The notes beneath the pieces were generated by a model that had not been told where the DNA came from, made no database searches, and was given only the letters and a program-made list of their open reading frames with translations. A program made the position numbers and the translations under genes. This document shows positions 17,397 through 26,231 of a stretch of 64,000 bases of DNA, in pieces (position 1 is the first letter of the stretch; each line of letters starts with the position of its first letter). Source of the stretch: Prosthecobacter sp. (lineage in GTDB: Bacteria; Verrucomicrobiota; Verrucomicrobiia; Verrucomicrobiales; Verrucomicrobiaceae); NCBI GenBank assembly GCA_021733925.1, contig JAIPJY010000005.1, positions 1 to 64,000 of the forward strand, read 5' to 3'.

Positions 17397-19145
17397 TCAC
17401 CGGAACACCACGTCCACGCCCATGGCGCTTTCCTTGGCGAAGCCGGGAATCCAATGGGGCTTTCGCAGGGCGATGACGCGGTAGATCATGGACAGGACGT
17501 GGAGGATGAGGAGGCGGTCGATGAGGCGGTAGCCGCGGCGGCGGCGCATGAGCAGATTGATGGCCCAGCCGAGATAGCGGCGGTGCAGCCAGAAGGGCTG
17601 GAAGTCGGTCTTCACGCGATAGCGGGCGCGCAGGCCGCGCTTGGTGTATTTGGCTTTGTAGGCACGCTTGGCCTCGCGCAGGCGCGTCTCCATCTCCGGG
17701 GTAAACTCGGTGAAGTAGTACTCACGCGCCAGGGCCAGCAGGCGGAAGGTGTCGCGCATGTATTCGAGGTCGGCCACGGGCACTCCGGCACGCGGTGCCA
17801 GGGCGATCATCTGCTCCAGCCGGTCCATGCAGCGGGCGGCGCTGAGCAGGGCGGCCTGCGGCTCCTGCACAAAGTAGCGCAGCAGTTTTTTGATGCTGTG
17901 ATTGATGAAGATGTTGCCCCAATAGACCTGGATCAGCGGTGGGATACGCACGCGGCGGAAGAAGAGCTTTTGCTGCGCGAATTCTTCCACGTAAAGCAAC
18001 TCGCGGATGACTTCGTCCGAATAGCGGAGGAGTTCGATGAGGGCCTCGGCATCGCCCAGCGCACGCTCTTTGGCAAAGGCGCGCACGGCGTCTTCCACTT
18101 GCATGTTATCCTTGATGATGCGGATGGTGACGAAGGTGTTGAGGTCGATCCAGATGGCTTCGGGATCGATCAGCGCGATGCGGCGGAAGGGTACCCAGCC
18201 GCCGGTCTGGCACCAGACCATGCAGCCGATGACGTTCTTCGCGTGCTTGAGCTCATGCGCGTAGCGTTCGTATTCCCAGCCGGTGAAGCTGGGGTACTCG
18301 CCGCAGCCTTCGTACTCACGGCGCGTTTGCAGTTCGACGATCTTCGCCACGTCGGTGCGGAAGAAGTTCGAGTTCAGCGGCAGGTAGCGGAAGAAATCGG
18401 ACTCGCCGTATTTCATGGAGATGACGAGCGCCTGGCTGGTGAGGCCTTCAAACACGCTGGTGAAGGTGCGGCGGTGCCACATCAGATCGCCGATGCGATA
18501 GGCACCCACGGTCCAGGTGCGGAAGATGAGGCGGCGGGCGTGCTTCTCGCACACGGGCAGGAGATCGAGCAGGAGCTGGCGCGCTTGTGCGGGTTTTTGG
18601 ATGACGAGTTCGCTGCGGAATTCGTCGTGCACGCCTTTGCCATCGGATTCGCCGATGCGCAGGATGATGCCTGCTACCTGCGGGAAGCTGGTGAAAAAGC
18701 CGTCGAGCAGTTCAGCGAGGTAGTCGTTCACGCTGCGCTGCGCTTCCGTCATGCGCCGCCGCAGTTCCGGCGTGTAGGTCATCACATCCATCGTCAGATG
18801 CACCTGCAGGCCGCGTGTGGTGAAGATGTCGAAGCAGCGCGTGAATTCCTCGCGGTAGAGCGCGATGCGCGCGCGCAGCTCCGGCTCCAGCCAGGCGTGA
18901 TCCGCGAGATGCGTCACGTCATCGAGCGAGACGGCGTTGAAGCCCCAGGCGGCGGCTTGGTCTGCGAAGCGTGTGATGTCTTCGCGTACCTGCGCCCACC
19001 ACGCATCCGCAGCGGCATCGCGTGTCTTGGGCAGATGATGCCAGGGGATCTTGGACCAGTTGATCGTACGCACGTCATGCCCGCGAAAGAAGGGGCCAAT
19101 GGCGTCGATGAGGTGGAGTGGTTGCAAGCGCCGCGAATGAAGCAC
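17397..19145 (-). CDS. Large protein resembling TIM-barrel glycoside hydrolases
   Basis: A 582-residue cytosolic protein without a signal peptide. The N-terminal 400 residues look like a TIM barrel of the GH20/GH67 kind: GFNAVSLDDVTHL, GLQVHLTMDVM, AGIILRIGESDGKGVHDEF and MVWCQTGGWVPFRRI are spaced like barrel strands, with acidic residues after strands 4 and 7. The C-terminal part is helical and basic. Sugar specificity cannot be read. The start is GTG at 19145; no in-frame ATG precedes the barrel. Confidence 0.5.
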   Translation of the reverse strand: MLHSRRLQPLHLIDAIGPFFRGHDVRTINWSKIPWHHLPKTRDAAADAWWAQVREDITRFADQAAAWGFNAVSLDDVTHLADHAWLEPELRARIALYREEFTRCFDIFTTRGLQVHLTMDVMTYTPELRRRMTEAQRSVNDYLAELLDGFFTSFPQVAGIILRIGESDGKGVHDEFRSELVIQKPAQARQLLLDLLPVCEKHARRLIFRTWTVGAYRIGDLMWHRRTFTSVFEGLTSQALVISMKYGESDFFRYLPLNSNFFRTDVAKIVELQTRREYEGCGEYPSFTGWEYERYAHELKHAKNVIGCMVWCQTGGWVPFRRIALIDPEAIWIDLNTFVTIRIIKDNMQVEDAVRAFAKERALGDAEALIELLRYSDEVIRELLYVEEFAQQKLFFRRVRIPPLIQVYWGNIFINHSIKKLLRYFVQEPQAALLSAARCMDRLEQMIALAPRAGVPVADLEYMRDTFRLLALAREYYFTEFTPEMETRLREAKRAYKAKYTKRGLRARYRVKTDFQPFWLHRRYLGWAINLLMRRRRGYRLIDRLLILHVLSMIYRVIALRKPHWIPGFAKESAMGVDVVFR

Positions 19146-19223
19146 GCAGGGACGGGATGCAAGTGACGATGTACGACGTGGGGAAGGGGGAAGGCGGCTG
19201 ATGGAAAAAATGCGAACCTCTCT

Positions 19224-20243
19224 TCAAACCGCCGATGGAAACTGTAATGCCTTGGAAGGAGCCCGTAAAATCATCAGGCTCAGCAGGAGGCCAATGAGAG
19301 CACCCAGCAGGCCGCCACCACCGGCAGCCGCTGCGACGGGCACGCGCCAGTCTTCGATGTACTCGGTGGCGGGAATGGCGCGTTCCTGGATGGCTATCTG
19401 CGTCGGATCTATCGCGAAGAAAGCACCCCTGAATAATTCCAGCTGATCGAGCTGTTTTTGATGCTTCTCCTGCTCCACCGCATGATTTGCAGTGATCCTG
19501 CCTAACTCAGCAGCCTCGGCCAAATAGGATTGTATTCTGGCTTCAAGCTCCCGAACATTCTGGTCGAGAGTCGTTGTCATGGTTGTTTGATCTGGTGCCG
19601 CCTTCACGGCATTCTCGGACCGGGGCAGGCCCGGCAGGTCTTTCAGTGGGCGCTGGAGAGCTTCCAGATAAGGGCGCAACACTTCCTGGTCTGCTCCGCG
19701 GCTGGCAGCTTCCACCATGGATAGGAACCTTTCCAGGATGACCGCAGGTTGCTCCATCTGATGTGATTGAGAGGCCTTTTGCAGGTAGGCATGGAGGGCT
19801 CTGGCTGCCGCTTCATCCACCACGCTCATCCTCCAGGCAATGAACTCGTCCAACAAGGCGTCGAGAAAAATTTTTGTTCCCAAGGGCTCCGAACCCATGG
19901 CAAAAACAGTGAAAATCCGGCTTCCCCTGGTTCGGTTGGCATGAATTTTGATGTGCGTTTTTGTCAGATTGGGGTTTGAAACGGCCAACCGCTCCCAAGA
20001 ACGCCGTTTCATTTCCTCCGATTCAAGGCTTTCGATCATCCCCGCGTAAAACTCCTCAGGCAGATCCAGCCACTCAGTAGCACCACAATACATCAAAGAC
20101 CCATTCACCAGTTTTGCCTGCGAGCGAAATTCCCGAGGTTTTTGTCCAATACGATGCACCTGCAACGCAACAGCGATGCCAGCCGCCACCAAAGCGCATA
20201 GGACAATGTTGAAGGCGCGCAGCTTGATGGATGGAAAGGTCAT
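19224..20243 (-). CDS. Wzz-like chain-length protein, copy 1
   Basis: A 339-residue membrane protein with one N-terminal helix (about 11-27), a periplasmic alpha/beta part with a coiled coil, and a C-terminal helix (AAAAGGGGLLGALIGLLL). This two-helix layout is that of polysaccharide co-polymerases (Wzz), which set chain length of surface polysaccharides. It is the most divergent of three tandem paralogues and lacks most of the central coiled coil. No polymerase, flippase or glycosyltransferase gene flanks it. Confidence 0.7.
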   Translation of the reverse strand: MTFPSIKLRAFNIVLCALVAAGIAVALQVHRIGQKPREFRSQAKLVNGSLMYCGATEWLDLPEEFYAGMIESLESEEMKRRSWERLAVSNPNLTKTHIKIHANRTRGSRIFTVFAMGSEPLGTKIFLDALLDEFIAWRMSVVDEAAARALHAYLQKASQSHQMEQPAVILERFLSMVEAASRGADQEVLRPYLEALQRPLKDLPGLPRSENAVKAAPDQTTMTTTLDQNVRELEARIQSYLAEAAELGRITANHAVEQEKHQKQLDQLELFRGAFFAIDPTQIAIQERAIPATEYIEDWRVPVAAAAGGGGLLGALIGLLLSLMILRAPSKALQFPSAV

Positions 20244-20380
20244 AAGGAAACGCTTGTCGTCCGATTCCGCTCATGCAGTGACCGCAAAGCTGGACGAATC
20301 AGGAGCAGGCAGACAACTACTTTCGGTGGCTGTTCAAACAGACGTTGCCTGCATGAGTGAATTGGCCAAAACACTCCCGT

Positions 20381-21373
20381 TCAGACCGCCCTCGGCCTCT
20401 GCGTGGGCCTGAGAGAGCTCACGAGCAGCCGGCTCATCACCAGGCCGATGAGTGCACCGGCACCGCCAGCTATGCCGATGGGCAGGCGCCAGTCTTCGAC
20501 GATTTCGAAGGCGGGAGTGGCGCGCTCCATGACGGTGAGAGAATCAGGATCCGTGTCGATGGAGGTCTGGAGCTCTGCCGCCTTCTCCGACTTTTGCTCA
20601 TAGGCCTGTTTTAAAGCGTCTAATTTTTCGGTGAGCACCCGGAGTTCCGTAGCGGCGGCTTCGTGGCGCTGGACCTGGGCTTCCATGTCCTTGATTTCGA
20701 GCTCGATGGCAGACAGCCGGGTTTGCAGCAGGGCGCGTCCTTCATCGTTTTCGGCCATGGTGCTGATGATGAGGCGGCGTTCGTCACGCTGGTTTCGCTG
20801 CGTGGTGAGGCGGGCCTGGAGGCGTACTTGGTCTACGTTGGCGCTGACCGAGCCCGCACGCGCTTTCTCCAAAGCGGTTTCAGTTTCCTTCATCTCCTTT
20901 TGCAAAGCGGCCACTTCGTTGAGCACCTTCTGAAGCTCCGGGCCCTGCGCCTCCTCACGAGTGCTGTGCCTGAAGGCAAGGAACTCATCAACCAAGGCAT
21001 CGAGAAAGGTCCGCGTGTACCTGGGTTCCTGCCCGTTCGCACGGATGACAAGAATGCCGCTGCCCTTGGTCTGGGTGGCACGGATGGTCACATGACTCTC
21101 TGCGAGATCTGGGTTCAGTGCTTTCACACGCTCCAAAGCGCGCTGGCTCATTTCAGCAGTTTCCAGGAGCTCAGCCATGGTGCCGCCGCTCTGCGTTTTC
21201 TCCTCCAGCTCCTGATTGATGACCTGTAAGTTTACCGAAAGCTTTGCCTCCGAATGAAACGCCTGCGCTGTGCCTTCGATGCGGTAGGCTTCAAAAACTG
21301 TGCCGATGCCTGCGCCGATGAGAGCGCAGACCAGAATGATGACGAGGCGAAGAAAGAGGCGAAAGATACTCAT
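20381..21373 (-). CDS. Wzz-like chain-length protein, copy 2
   Basis: A 330-residue paralogue of its neighbours with helix 1 (about 6-24), the shared periplasmic block FLDALVDEFLAFRHSTREEA, a long coiled coil (about 140-265) and a C-terminal helix followed by a short Arg-rich tail. ATG 21373 is preferred over a TTG two codons upstream. The 137-base gap to copy 1 and 52-base gap to copy 3 fit one transcript. Confidence 0.75.
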   Translation of the reverse strand: MSIFRLFLRLVIILVCALIGAGIGTVFEAYRIEGTAQAFHSEAKLSVNLQVINQELEEKTQSGGTMAELLETAEMSQRALERVKALNPDLAESHVTIRATQTKGSGILVIRANGQEPRYTRTFLDALVDEFLAFRHSTREEAQGPELQKVLNEVAALQKEMKETETALEKARAGSVSANVDQVRLQARLTTQRNQRDERRLIISTMAENDEGRALLQTRLSAIELEIKDMEAQVQRHEAAATELRVLTEKLDALKQAYEQKSEKAAELQTSIDTDPDSLTVMERATPAFEIVEDWRLPIGIAGGAGALIGLVMSRLLVSSLRPTQRPRAV

Positions 21374-21425
21374 GGGCAAATTTAATTCTTCCCGATTCCG
21401 ATAGAGCGGCCGCTGGTGATGTGGG

Positions 21426-22457
21426 TCAGATCGCCGTTGGTATCTGCGGTGGCTTGGGAGCCTGTAGGATGAGGAAACTCAGAATCAGGCCGACAAGAGC
21501 GCCCAGCAAGCCGCCACCTCCGGCACCTACTGCGATGGACCGCTGCATATCCTCGACGTTTTCGAAGGCAGGAGTGGCACGTTCCTGAACGGCGACGTAG
21601 TCAGCGCTTGTATTGAATATGGACTGTATTCCCTCGACTTTTTCGAACAATTTATCATAAGCCCCTTTGTCTAACTCCGCTTTTTCTGTGGCAGTCCGCA
21701 GTTCGAAGAGGTCTTGCTCAAGACGCTGCATATCAGACTCGATGCCCTGGATTTCCGATTCGAGGGCTCGGAGCCTGGTCTGCAAAGGCGCACGAGCAGC
21801 ATCGTTTTCTTCCATGGTTTTGAGCTCGAGGCGGAGATCGTCGCGCTGGTTGCGCTGCGAGATGAGACGTGCCGCGAGCCGCTCCTGCTCTGATTTGGCG
21901 CTCACGGTGTCCGCCGTTTTCACCCTGGCACGCACCTTCACCAGCTTCTCCATGGAATCCTCCATGTCTTTTTGCTTGGCGACCACCGCTTGGAGAAACC
22001 GCTGAAGCACCTGTCCCTGCGCCTGTTCACGAATGCTCTGCCGGAAGGAAATGAACTCATCCAGCAAAGCATCGAGAAAGTGCTTGGTGTATTTGGGTTC
22101 AGATCCGGTCGCGATGATGTTGATGATGGCGCTGCCCTTGCTCTGGACGGCACGGATGCTCACATCGCTGACGTCGATGTCTGGATTCAATGCTTTCACA
22201 CGCTCCAAGGCGCGGCGGCTCATTTCAGCGGATTCGACGGTTTCGATGATCGTCCCATAGAAGTCCTGCTGCTGTTCGCGCCAGGTGATGCTGTCGTTAA
22301 ATTCCAGTTGTCCGCCTGCGACGAGCTTTGCGATCGAGCAGAATTCTGGCGCCGTTTTGGTGATGAGGAGTGCTTGCAGGGCTATGCCGATGATTGCGCC
22401 AATGACAGCGCAGCCCAGGATGATGATCAGGCGGGGAAGGATGCGTGAGGAACTCAT
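21426..22457 (-). CDS. Wzz-like chain-length protein, copy 3
   Basis: A 343-residue paralogue, first in the minus-strand run. Helix 1 (IIILGCAVIGAIIGIALQAL) is followed by a periplasmic domain with FLDALLDEFISFRQSIREQA, a coiled coil rich in Glu/Arg, and a C-terminal GGGGLLGALVGLILSFLIL helix. The repeated AERATPAFENVED-type segment just before the last helix is shared by all three copies. Function as a polysaccharide co-polymerase is inferred from architecture. Confidence 0.75.
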   Translation of the reverse strand: MSSSRILPRLIIILGCAVIGAIIGIALQALLITKTAPEFCSIAKLVAGGQLEFNDSITWREQQQDFYGTIIETVESAEMSRRALERVKALNPDIDVSDVSIRAVQSKGSAIINIIATGSEPKYTKHFLDALLDEFISFRQSIREQAQGQVLQRFLQAVVAKQKDMEDSMEKLVKVRARVKTADTVSAKSEQERLAARLISQRNQRDDLRLELKTMEENDAARAPLQTRLRALESEIQGIESDMQRLEQDLFELRTATEKAELDKGAYDKLFEKVEGIQSIFNTSADYVAVQERATPAFENVEDMQRSIAVGAGGGGLLGALVGLILSFLILQAPKPPQIPTAI

Positions 22458-22576
22458 GGTAAAATGAATGGAGGCCTGTTCTGCCAGAATGGCGGCCCGG
22501 TGGCTAGATAAAACCAGAACCTATGACGGAGAAAGATCGTTTCTAGGTTTGTTCAAAATTTCCCTCGGGGTTTGAA

Positions 22577-22606
22577 CGAAAAAGCCCCAGCCTTGCGGCT
22601 TGGGCT
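22577..22606 (-). terminator. Intrinsic terminator after msrA
   Basis: Read on the minus strand: AGCCCAAGCC, loop GCAA, GGCTGGGGCT, then TTTTTCG. The 10-bp stem has one mismatch and is followed by a U-tract, 66 bases past the msrA stop. Confidence 0.8.
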
Positions 22607-22671
22607 GATTCCGGAACCGCACACGGAGTGTGCGGACCACTTCGCGATGGGTATTTACTTCACGCCAGGAG

Positions 22672-23340
22672 TTACTTCGCCTCGGGCTTGATCTTGCCTT
22701 TCTCTTCGAGCTTGTGCTTGAACTTCTCGGTCTTGGGAGTGACGACGGAGCGGACGTAGCCCTGGTTGGGGTTGAGGGCCTTGAAATTCTGATGGTAGTC
22801 TTCGGCGGGGTAGAATTTCTTGAGCGGGGCGATCTCGGTGGCAATGGGGTCTTTCCATTTCTTCTGCACCTCGATCTTCGAGGCTTCGGCGATCTTGTGC
22901 TGCTCTTCGCTGGTATAGTAGATGGCGGAGCGGTACTGGGTGCCATAGTCGTTGCCCTGGTAGGCGGTGCCTTTGGGCATGAACTTGCCGTGGTGCTCGC
23001 CGTCTTCCTTGGTCACGCTGGTGGGGTCATGGGCGTCCCAGAAGAGGTCGATGATTTCTTTGTAGCTGACGATGGCGGGATCGAACTCGACTTTCACGAC
23101 TTCGGCGTGGCCGGTGTCGCCGGTGCAGACCTGCTCATAGGTGGGGTTTTCGGTTTGACCGCCGGCGTAGCCGCTGACGACATTTTTGACGCCTTTGACG
23201 AGGAGGTACTGCGCCTCGACGCACCAGAAGCAGCCGCCGCCGATGATGGCGGTTTCGGTTTTGGGAGCTTCAGCTGCAGAGGAGGTCGGGGCAAGGGAGG
23301 CCATGAGAAAGAGGGTGAGGAGGGTGAGCGCGGTTTTCAT
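22672..23340 (-). CDS. msrA: Peptide methionine sulfoxide reductase A, exported
   Basis: A 222-residue enzyme reducing methionine-S-sulfoxide in proteins. The active-site motif GCFWC is at 36-40 with catalytic Cys37, followed by VVSGYAGGQTENPTYEQVC and the GHAEVVKVEFDP block. A signal peptide (about 1-22) sends it to the periplasm. No MsrB domain is fused. The C-terminal KHKLEEKGKIKPEAK tail is a short basic extension. An intrinsic terminator follows. Confidence 0.93.
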   Translation of the reverse strand: MKTALTLLTLFLMASLAPTSSAAEAPKTETAIIGGGCFWCVEAQYLLVKGVKNVVSGYAGGQTENPTYEQVCTGDTGHAEVVKVEFDPAIVSYKEIIDLFWDAHDPTSVTKEDGEHHGKFMPKGTAYQGNDYGTQYRSAIYYTSEEQHKIAEASKIEVQKKWKDPIATEIAPLKKFYPAEDYHQNFKALNPNQGYVRSVVTPKTEKFKHKLEEKGKIKPEAK

Positions 23341-23524
23341 GGAATGGATACGAACGAGTTGGGGAGATGAGTCAATCATCCGTCCTATGTGAGGCGAAAC
23401 TTTCGGCGGAATTCCCGAAAAGGGGATGAATGCCGCAAAGAGACGCAAAAAAGGAGCAAAAAACCAGAGCACTGGAGTCCGATACTTTTTTGCGTTTCTT
23501 GGCACCCATCTCTATTCTGTCTCA

Positions 23525-23905
23525 ATGGATGAACTTTCAACTCTCTGCGCCCGTGTGGGCGAAACGAAACTGCGTGAGATGGTGACGGCGTTTTACCGGC
23601 GTGTGCGGGTGGATGATGTGATCGGCACGATGTATCCGCCGGATGACTGGGAAAATGCGGAGAAGCGGCTGGCGGATTTCATCGTGTATCGCTTCGGCGG
23701 GCCGCAGACCTACATCGAGGAGCGCGGGCATCCGCGACTGCGCGGCAGGCACATGCCCTTTTCCATTGGTGAGGCTGAGCGTGACCGCTGGATGAAACTG
23801 ATGGGCGAGGCGATGCGCGAGGTGGCGGTGCCAGACCCCGAGGCGCCTGTCATCGAGACGTTTTTTGCGCAGGTGGCGGACATGATGCGGAATCGTGAAG
23901 GGTGA
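23525..23905 (+). CDS. Group II truncated haemoglobin
   Basis: A 126-residue 2-over-2 globin (YjbI/trHbO-like) for oxygen or nitric oxide binding. The proximal histidine region HPRLRGRHMPFSIGEAERD matches group II globins, with the His in RGRH as proximal ligand, and the conserved DRWMKLM tryptophan follows. The ATG at 23525 gives the normal family length. Confidence 0.88.
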   Translation: MDELSTLCARVGETKLREMVTAFYRRVRVDDVIGTMYPPDDWENAEKRLADFIVYRFGGPQTYIEERGHPRLRGRHMPFSIGEAERDRWMKLMGEAMREVAVPDPEAPVIETFFAQVADMMRNREG

Positions 23906-23947
23906 ATCGCTGCTTGTCAGGCCGTGCTGCCACAGGAAGATGAACCT

Positions 23948-24373
23948 ATGAGCCGATATCTTTGCATTGCAGTGGCGCTGATCGCGACACTTTCCGCCTG
24001 CGTGATGGATCTGACGCGGCTGAAAAACGACCCCGTGGATTTTGTGCGACAGGTAAAGCCGATCCTGGAGGCGAGCTGCCTGGAGTGCCACCAGCATCAG
24101 TATGAGTTTGCCGGACTGAATCTGGAGACCCAGGCGCGGGCGATGAAGGGCGGGCGCAGCGGGCCGGTGATCGTGCCAGGTGCGCCGCACCAAAGCCTGC
24201 TCTACAAGGTTCTGCTGCTGGGGCATAACAACCCCGTGGCCATGCCGCCCACCCCTGAACGAATGGAACGCGAAAACGAGCAGACCCTTCACGACTGGAT
24301 TCAGCAGGGCGCGAAATGGCCGGAGGGCGTGCGCCTCACACCTCCGCAGGACTGGAAAAAATCACGTTCATAA
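23948..24373 (+). CDS. Planctomycete-type cytochrome c lipoprotein
   Basis: A 141-residue lipoprotein: signal segment with a lipobox-like LSAC, then one haem c motif CLECH. The surrounding pattern (VKPILEASCLECH, then LLYKVLLL and VAMPP) is that of PSCyt1-type cytochrome domains found in PVC bacteria. Unlike most members it stands alone, not fused to a PSD1/DUF1553 protein. Probably an envelope electron carrier. Confidence 0.78.
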   Translation: MSRYLCIAVALIATLSACVMDLTRLKNDPVDFVRQVKPILEASCLECHQHQYEFAGLNLETQARAMKGGRSGPVIVPGAPHQSLLYKVLLLGHNNPVAMPPTPERMERENEQTLHDWIQQGAKWPEGVRLTPPQDWKKSRS

Positions 24374-24379
24374 CATCCC

Positions 24380-25318
24380 ATGGCAAAGACCCCTGTTCTC
24401 ATTCTCGCTCCCTTGCCGGACTTCCTGATGCAGCCGCTGCTGGCGGCGTACGAGTGTCATGATTACTTTCATGCGGAGGACAAGGCGGCTCTGCTGGCCC
24501 AGGTGGGGGCGGAGATTCGCGGTATTGTGATGTCCGGGGGCAGTGTGTCGCCTGTTCCATTGCTCGAGCAGCTGCCGAAGCTGGAAATCATGAGCGTGTT
24601 TGGCGTGGGGTATGACGGGGTGCCGGTGGACTGGTGCCGGGCGAATGGCATCCGGGTGACGAACACGCCGGACGTGCTGACGGAAGACGTGGCGGACACG
24701 GCCAGCGCGCTGGTTTTGATGACGAGTCGGCGCTTGATCGCGGCCAACCGTTTCCTGCTTGCGGGTGCGTGGACGAAGGGGCCTTTCCCACTGGCTTATG
24801 CACTGCGCGGCAAGCTGGCGGGCATCGTGGGCCTGGGGCGGATTGGCAAGGCGATAGCGCACCGGCTGGAAGCCCATGGGATGCGCATCGCGTATCATGG
24901 CCGCACGCGGCAGGAGGTGAGCTGGGAGTATGTTGACTCACTGCTCGCACTGGCCCAGGCGGCGGATTTCATGATTGTGGCCACGCCGGGTGGTGCGGCG
25001 ACGAAGCACCTGATCAATGCGGACGTGCTGTCAGCACTGGGCACGAAGGGCACGCTGATCAACATCGCGCGTGGTTCGGTGGTGGATGAAGCAGCGCTGA
25101 TTGCGGCGCTGCAAAACGGCACGATTCGCGGGGCAGGGCTGGATGTGTTTGAAAACGAGCCACAGGTGCCGGAGGCGCTGATGCAGTGCGACAACGCGGT
25201 GCTGCTGCCACATCTGAGCAGCGGCACCCATGAGACGCGTGCTGAGATGGCGCGGCTGGTGGTGGAAAATCTGGCGGCGCATTTCAGCGGCAGGGCCTTG
25301 CTGACACCCGTGTGCTGA
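24380..25318 (+). CDS. D-isomer-specific 2-hydroxyacid dehydrogenase
   Basis: A 312-residue NAD(P)-dependent dehydrogenase of the glyoxylate/hydroxypyruvate reductase group. Motifs: GLGRIGKAIAHRL (NAD binding), LINIARGSVVDEAAL (catalytic Arg), LDVFENEP (Glu) and LLPHLSSGTHETR (His). It begins six bases after the cytochrome gene. The exact substrate is not readable. Confidence 0.9.
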   Translation: MAKTPVLILAPLPDFLMQPLLAAYECHDYFHAEDKAALLAQVGAEIRGIVMSGGSVSPVPLLEQLPKLEIMSVFGVGYDGVPVDWCRANGIRVTNTPDVLTEDVADTASALVLMTSRRLIAANRFLLAGAWTKGPFPLAYALRGKLAGIVGLGRIGKAIAHRLEAHGMRIAYHGRTRQEVSWEYVDSLLALAQAADFMIVATPGGAATKHLINADVLSALGTKGTLINIARGSVVDEAALIAALQNGTIRGAGLDVFENEPQVPEALMQCDNAVLLPHLSSGTHETRAEMARLVVENLAAHFSGRALLTPVC

Positions 25319-25387
25319 GGTGTTTCCCCCTGTCGGTTTTGGCAGATTGCCTGCTTGCCCTTCCAGCTTGTTCCACTATTAAGCCAC

Positions 25388-25978
25388 ATGGGTAAATTCA
25401 TCCTCGGAGCAGTTCTCACCGCCATGACCGTCTTCGTCTGGGAGGCGGTGTCGTGGACGGCCATTGGCTGGCATCAAAATGGATTTCGCGCCTTCCGTGA
25501 TGAATCCACCGTTTCAGAGGCCATCAAGGCCAACGTGACCTCCGGCCATGGCATCTACCTGCTGCCTGCCATGGGTGAGGCACCGAAAGTCGCCACCGCC
25601 GAGGAAAAGAAGGCCTTCGAAGCCCAGCAGAAGAGAGCGATGAAGGAAGGTCCCTACGTGTATGCCATCGTCCGTCCGGGCAGGGGAGATTACAGCATGG
25701 GGATGAACATGACCTTGAGTTTCATCCGCTGCCTGGTCTGCGCCTTTTTGATCGCCGGGCTGATGTCCCAGGCAACGTTGTCCTATCCAGCGCGCATCGC
25801 CTTCGCGGCGGCAGCAGGATTGTTTGCCGGCCTGACCTCCGACCTGCCGATGTGGATCTGGTTTGAAAATCCGGGCCGTGACGCGGTGGTGAACATCGCG
25901 GATCACCTGATCGCCTGGATCCTCGGCGGCGCGGTGCTGGGCATCTTTGTGGGCAAAGACCCGGTGGCGGAACGCTGA
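25388..25978 (+). CDS. Membrane protein, unknown
   Basis: A 196-residue inner-membrane protein with an N-terminal helix (about 4-22), a soluble stretch of about 80 residues with the pattern GIYLLPAMGEAP, and three further helices (about 108-195). PVC homologues of this layout exist as uncharacterised proteins in my recollection; no function is known. The start at 25388 is the ATG nearest the first helix. Confidence 0.65.
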   Translation: MGKFILGAVLTAMTVFVWEAVSWTAIGWHQNGFRAFRDESTVSEAIKANVTSGHGIYLLPAMGEAPKVATAEEKKAFEAQQKRAMKEGPYVYAIVRPGRGDYSMGMNMTLSFIRCLVCAFLIAGLMSQATLSYPARIAFAAAAGLFAGLTSDLPMWIWFENPGRDAVVNIADHLIAWILGGAVLGIFVGKDPVAER

Positions 25979-26046
25979 TACTGGTGCGGAAGTGCCATCT
26001 CGCTCTTCTTTCTTCGAGGATGTACTGGATTTACAGGCATTGATCG

Positions 26047-26231
26047 GAATGACGAATGAGTAAATCCGAAGGACTAAAAAATGACGAAGGACCAATGACG
26101 AAGTTTGCAGCCTGAGATGCGGCGACAACCTTCTTCGACCGCATGCAAAGTGTTGATGCACATGCTGCGAGTTCATACCAGCCCTTCGGATTTCGGCCTT
26201 ATTTCGTCATTCGGATTTACTCATTTGACAT
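26047..26231. repeat. Palindromic ATGACGAAT element, second full copy
   Basis: Left arm GAATGACGAATGAGTAAATC at 26047-26066, with ATGACGAAGGACCAATGACG further in; right arm TTATTTCGTCATTCGGATTT then ACTCATTTGACATTT at about 26199-26233. It lies between convergent genes and ends at the heptosyltransferase stop codon. The rest of 25979-26231 holds no gene. Confidence 0.7.

Noticed and set aside
17382-19166. 594-codon plus-strand frame opposite the TIM-barrel-like gene
   Set aside because: Low-complexity antisense product without conserved patterns; the minus-strand frame shows regular secondary-structure spacing.
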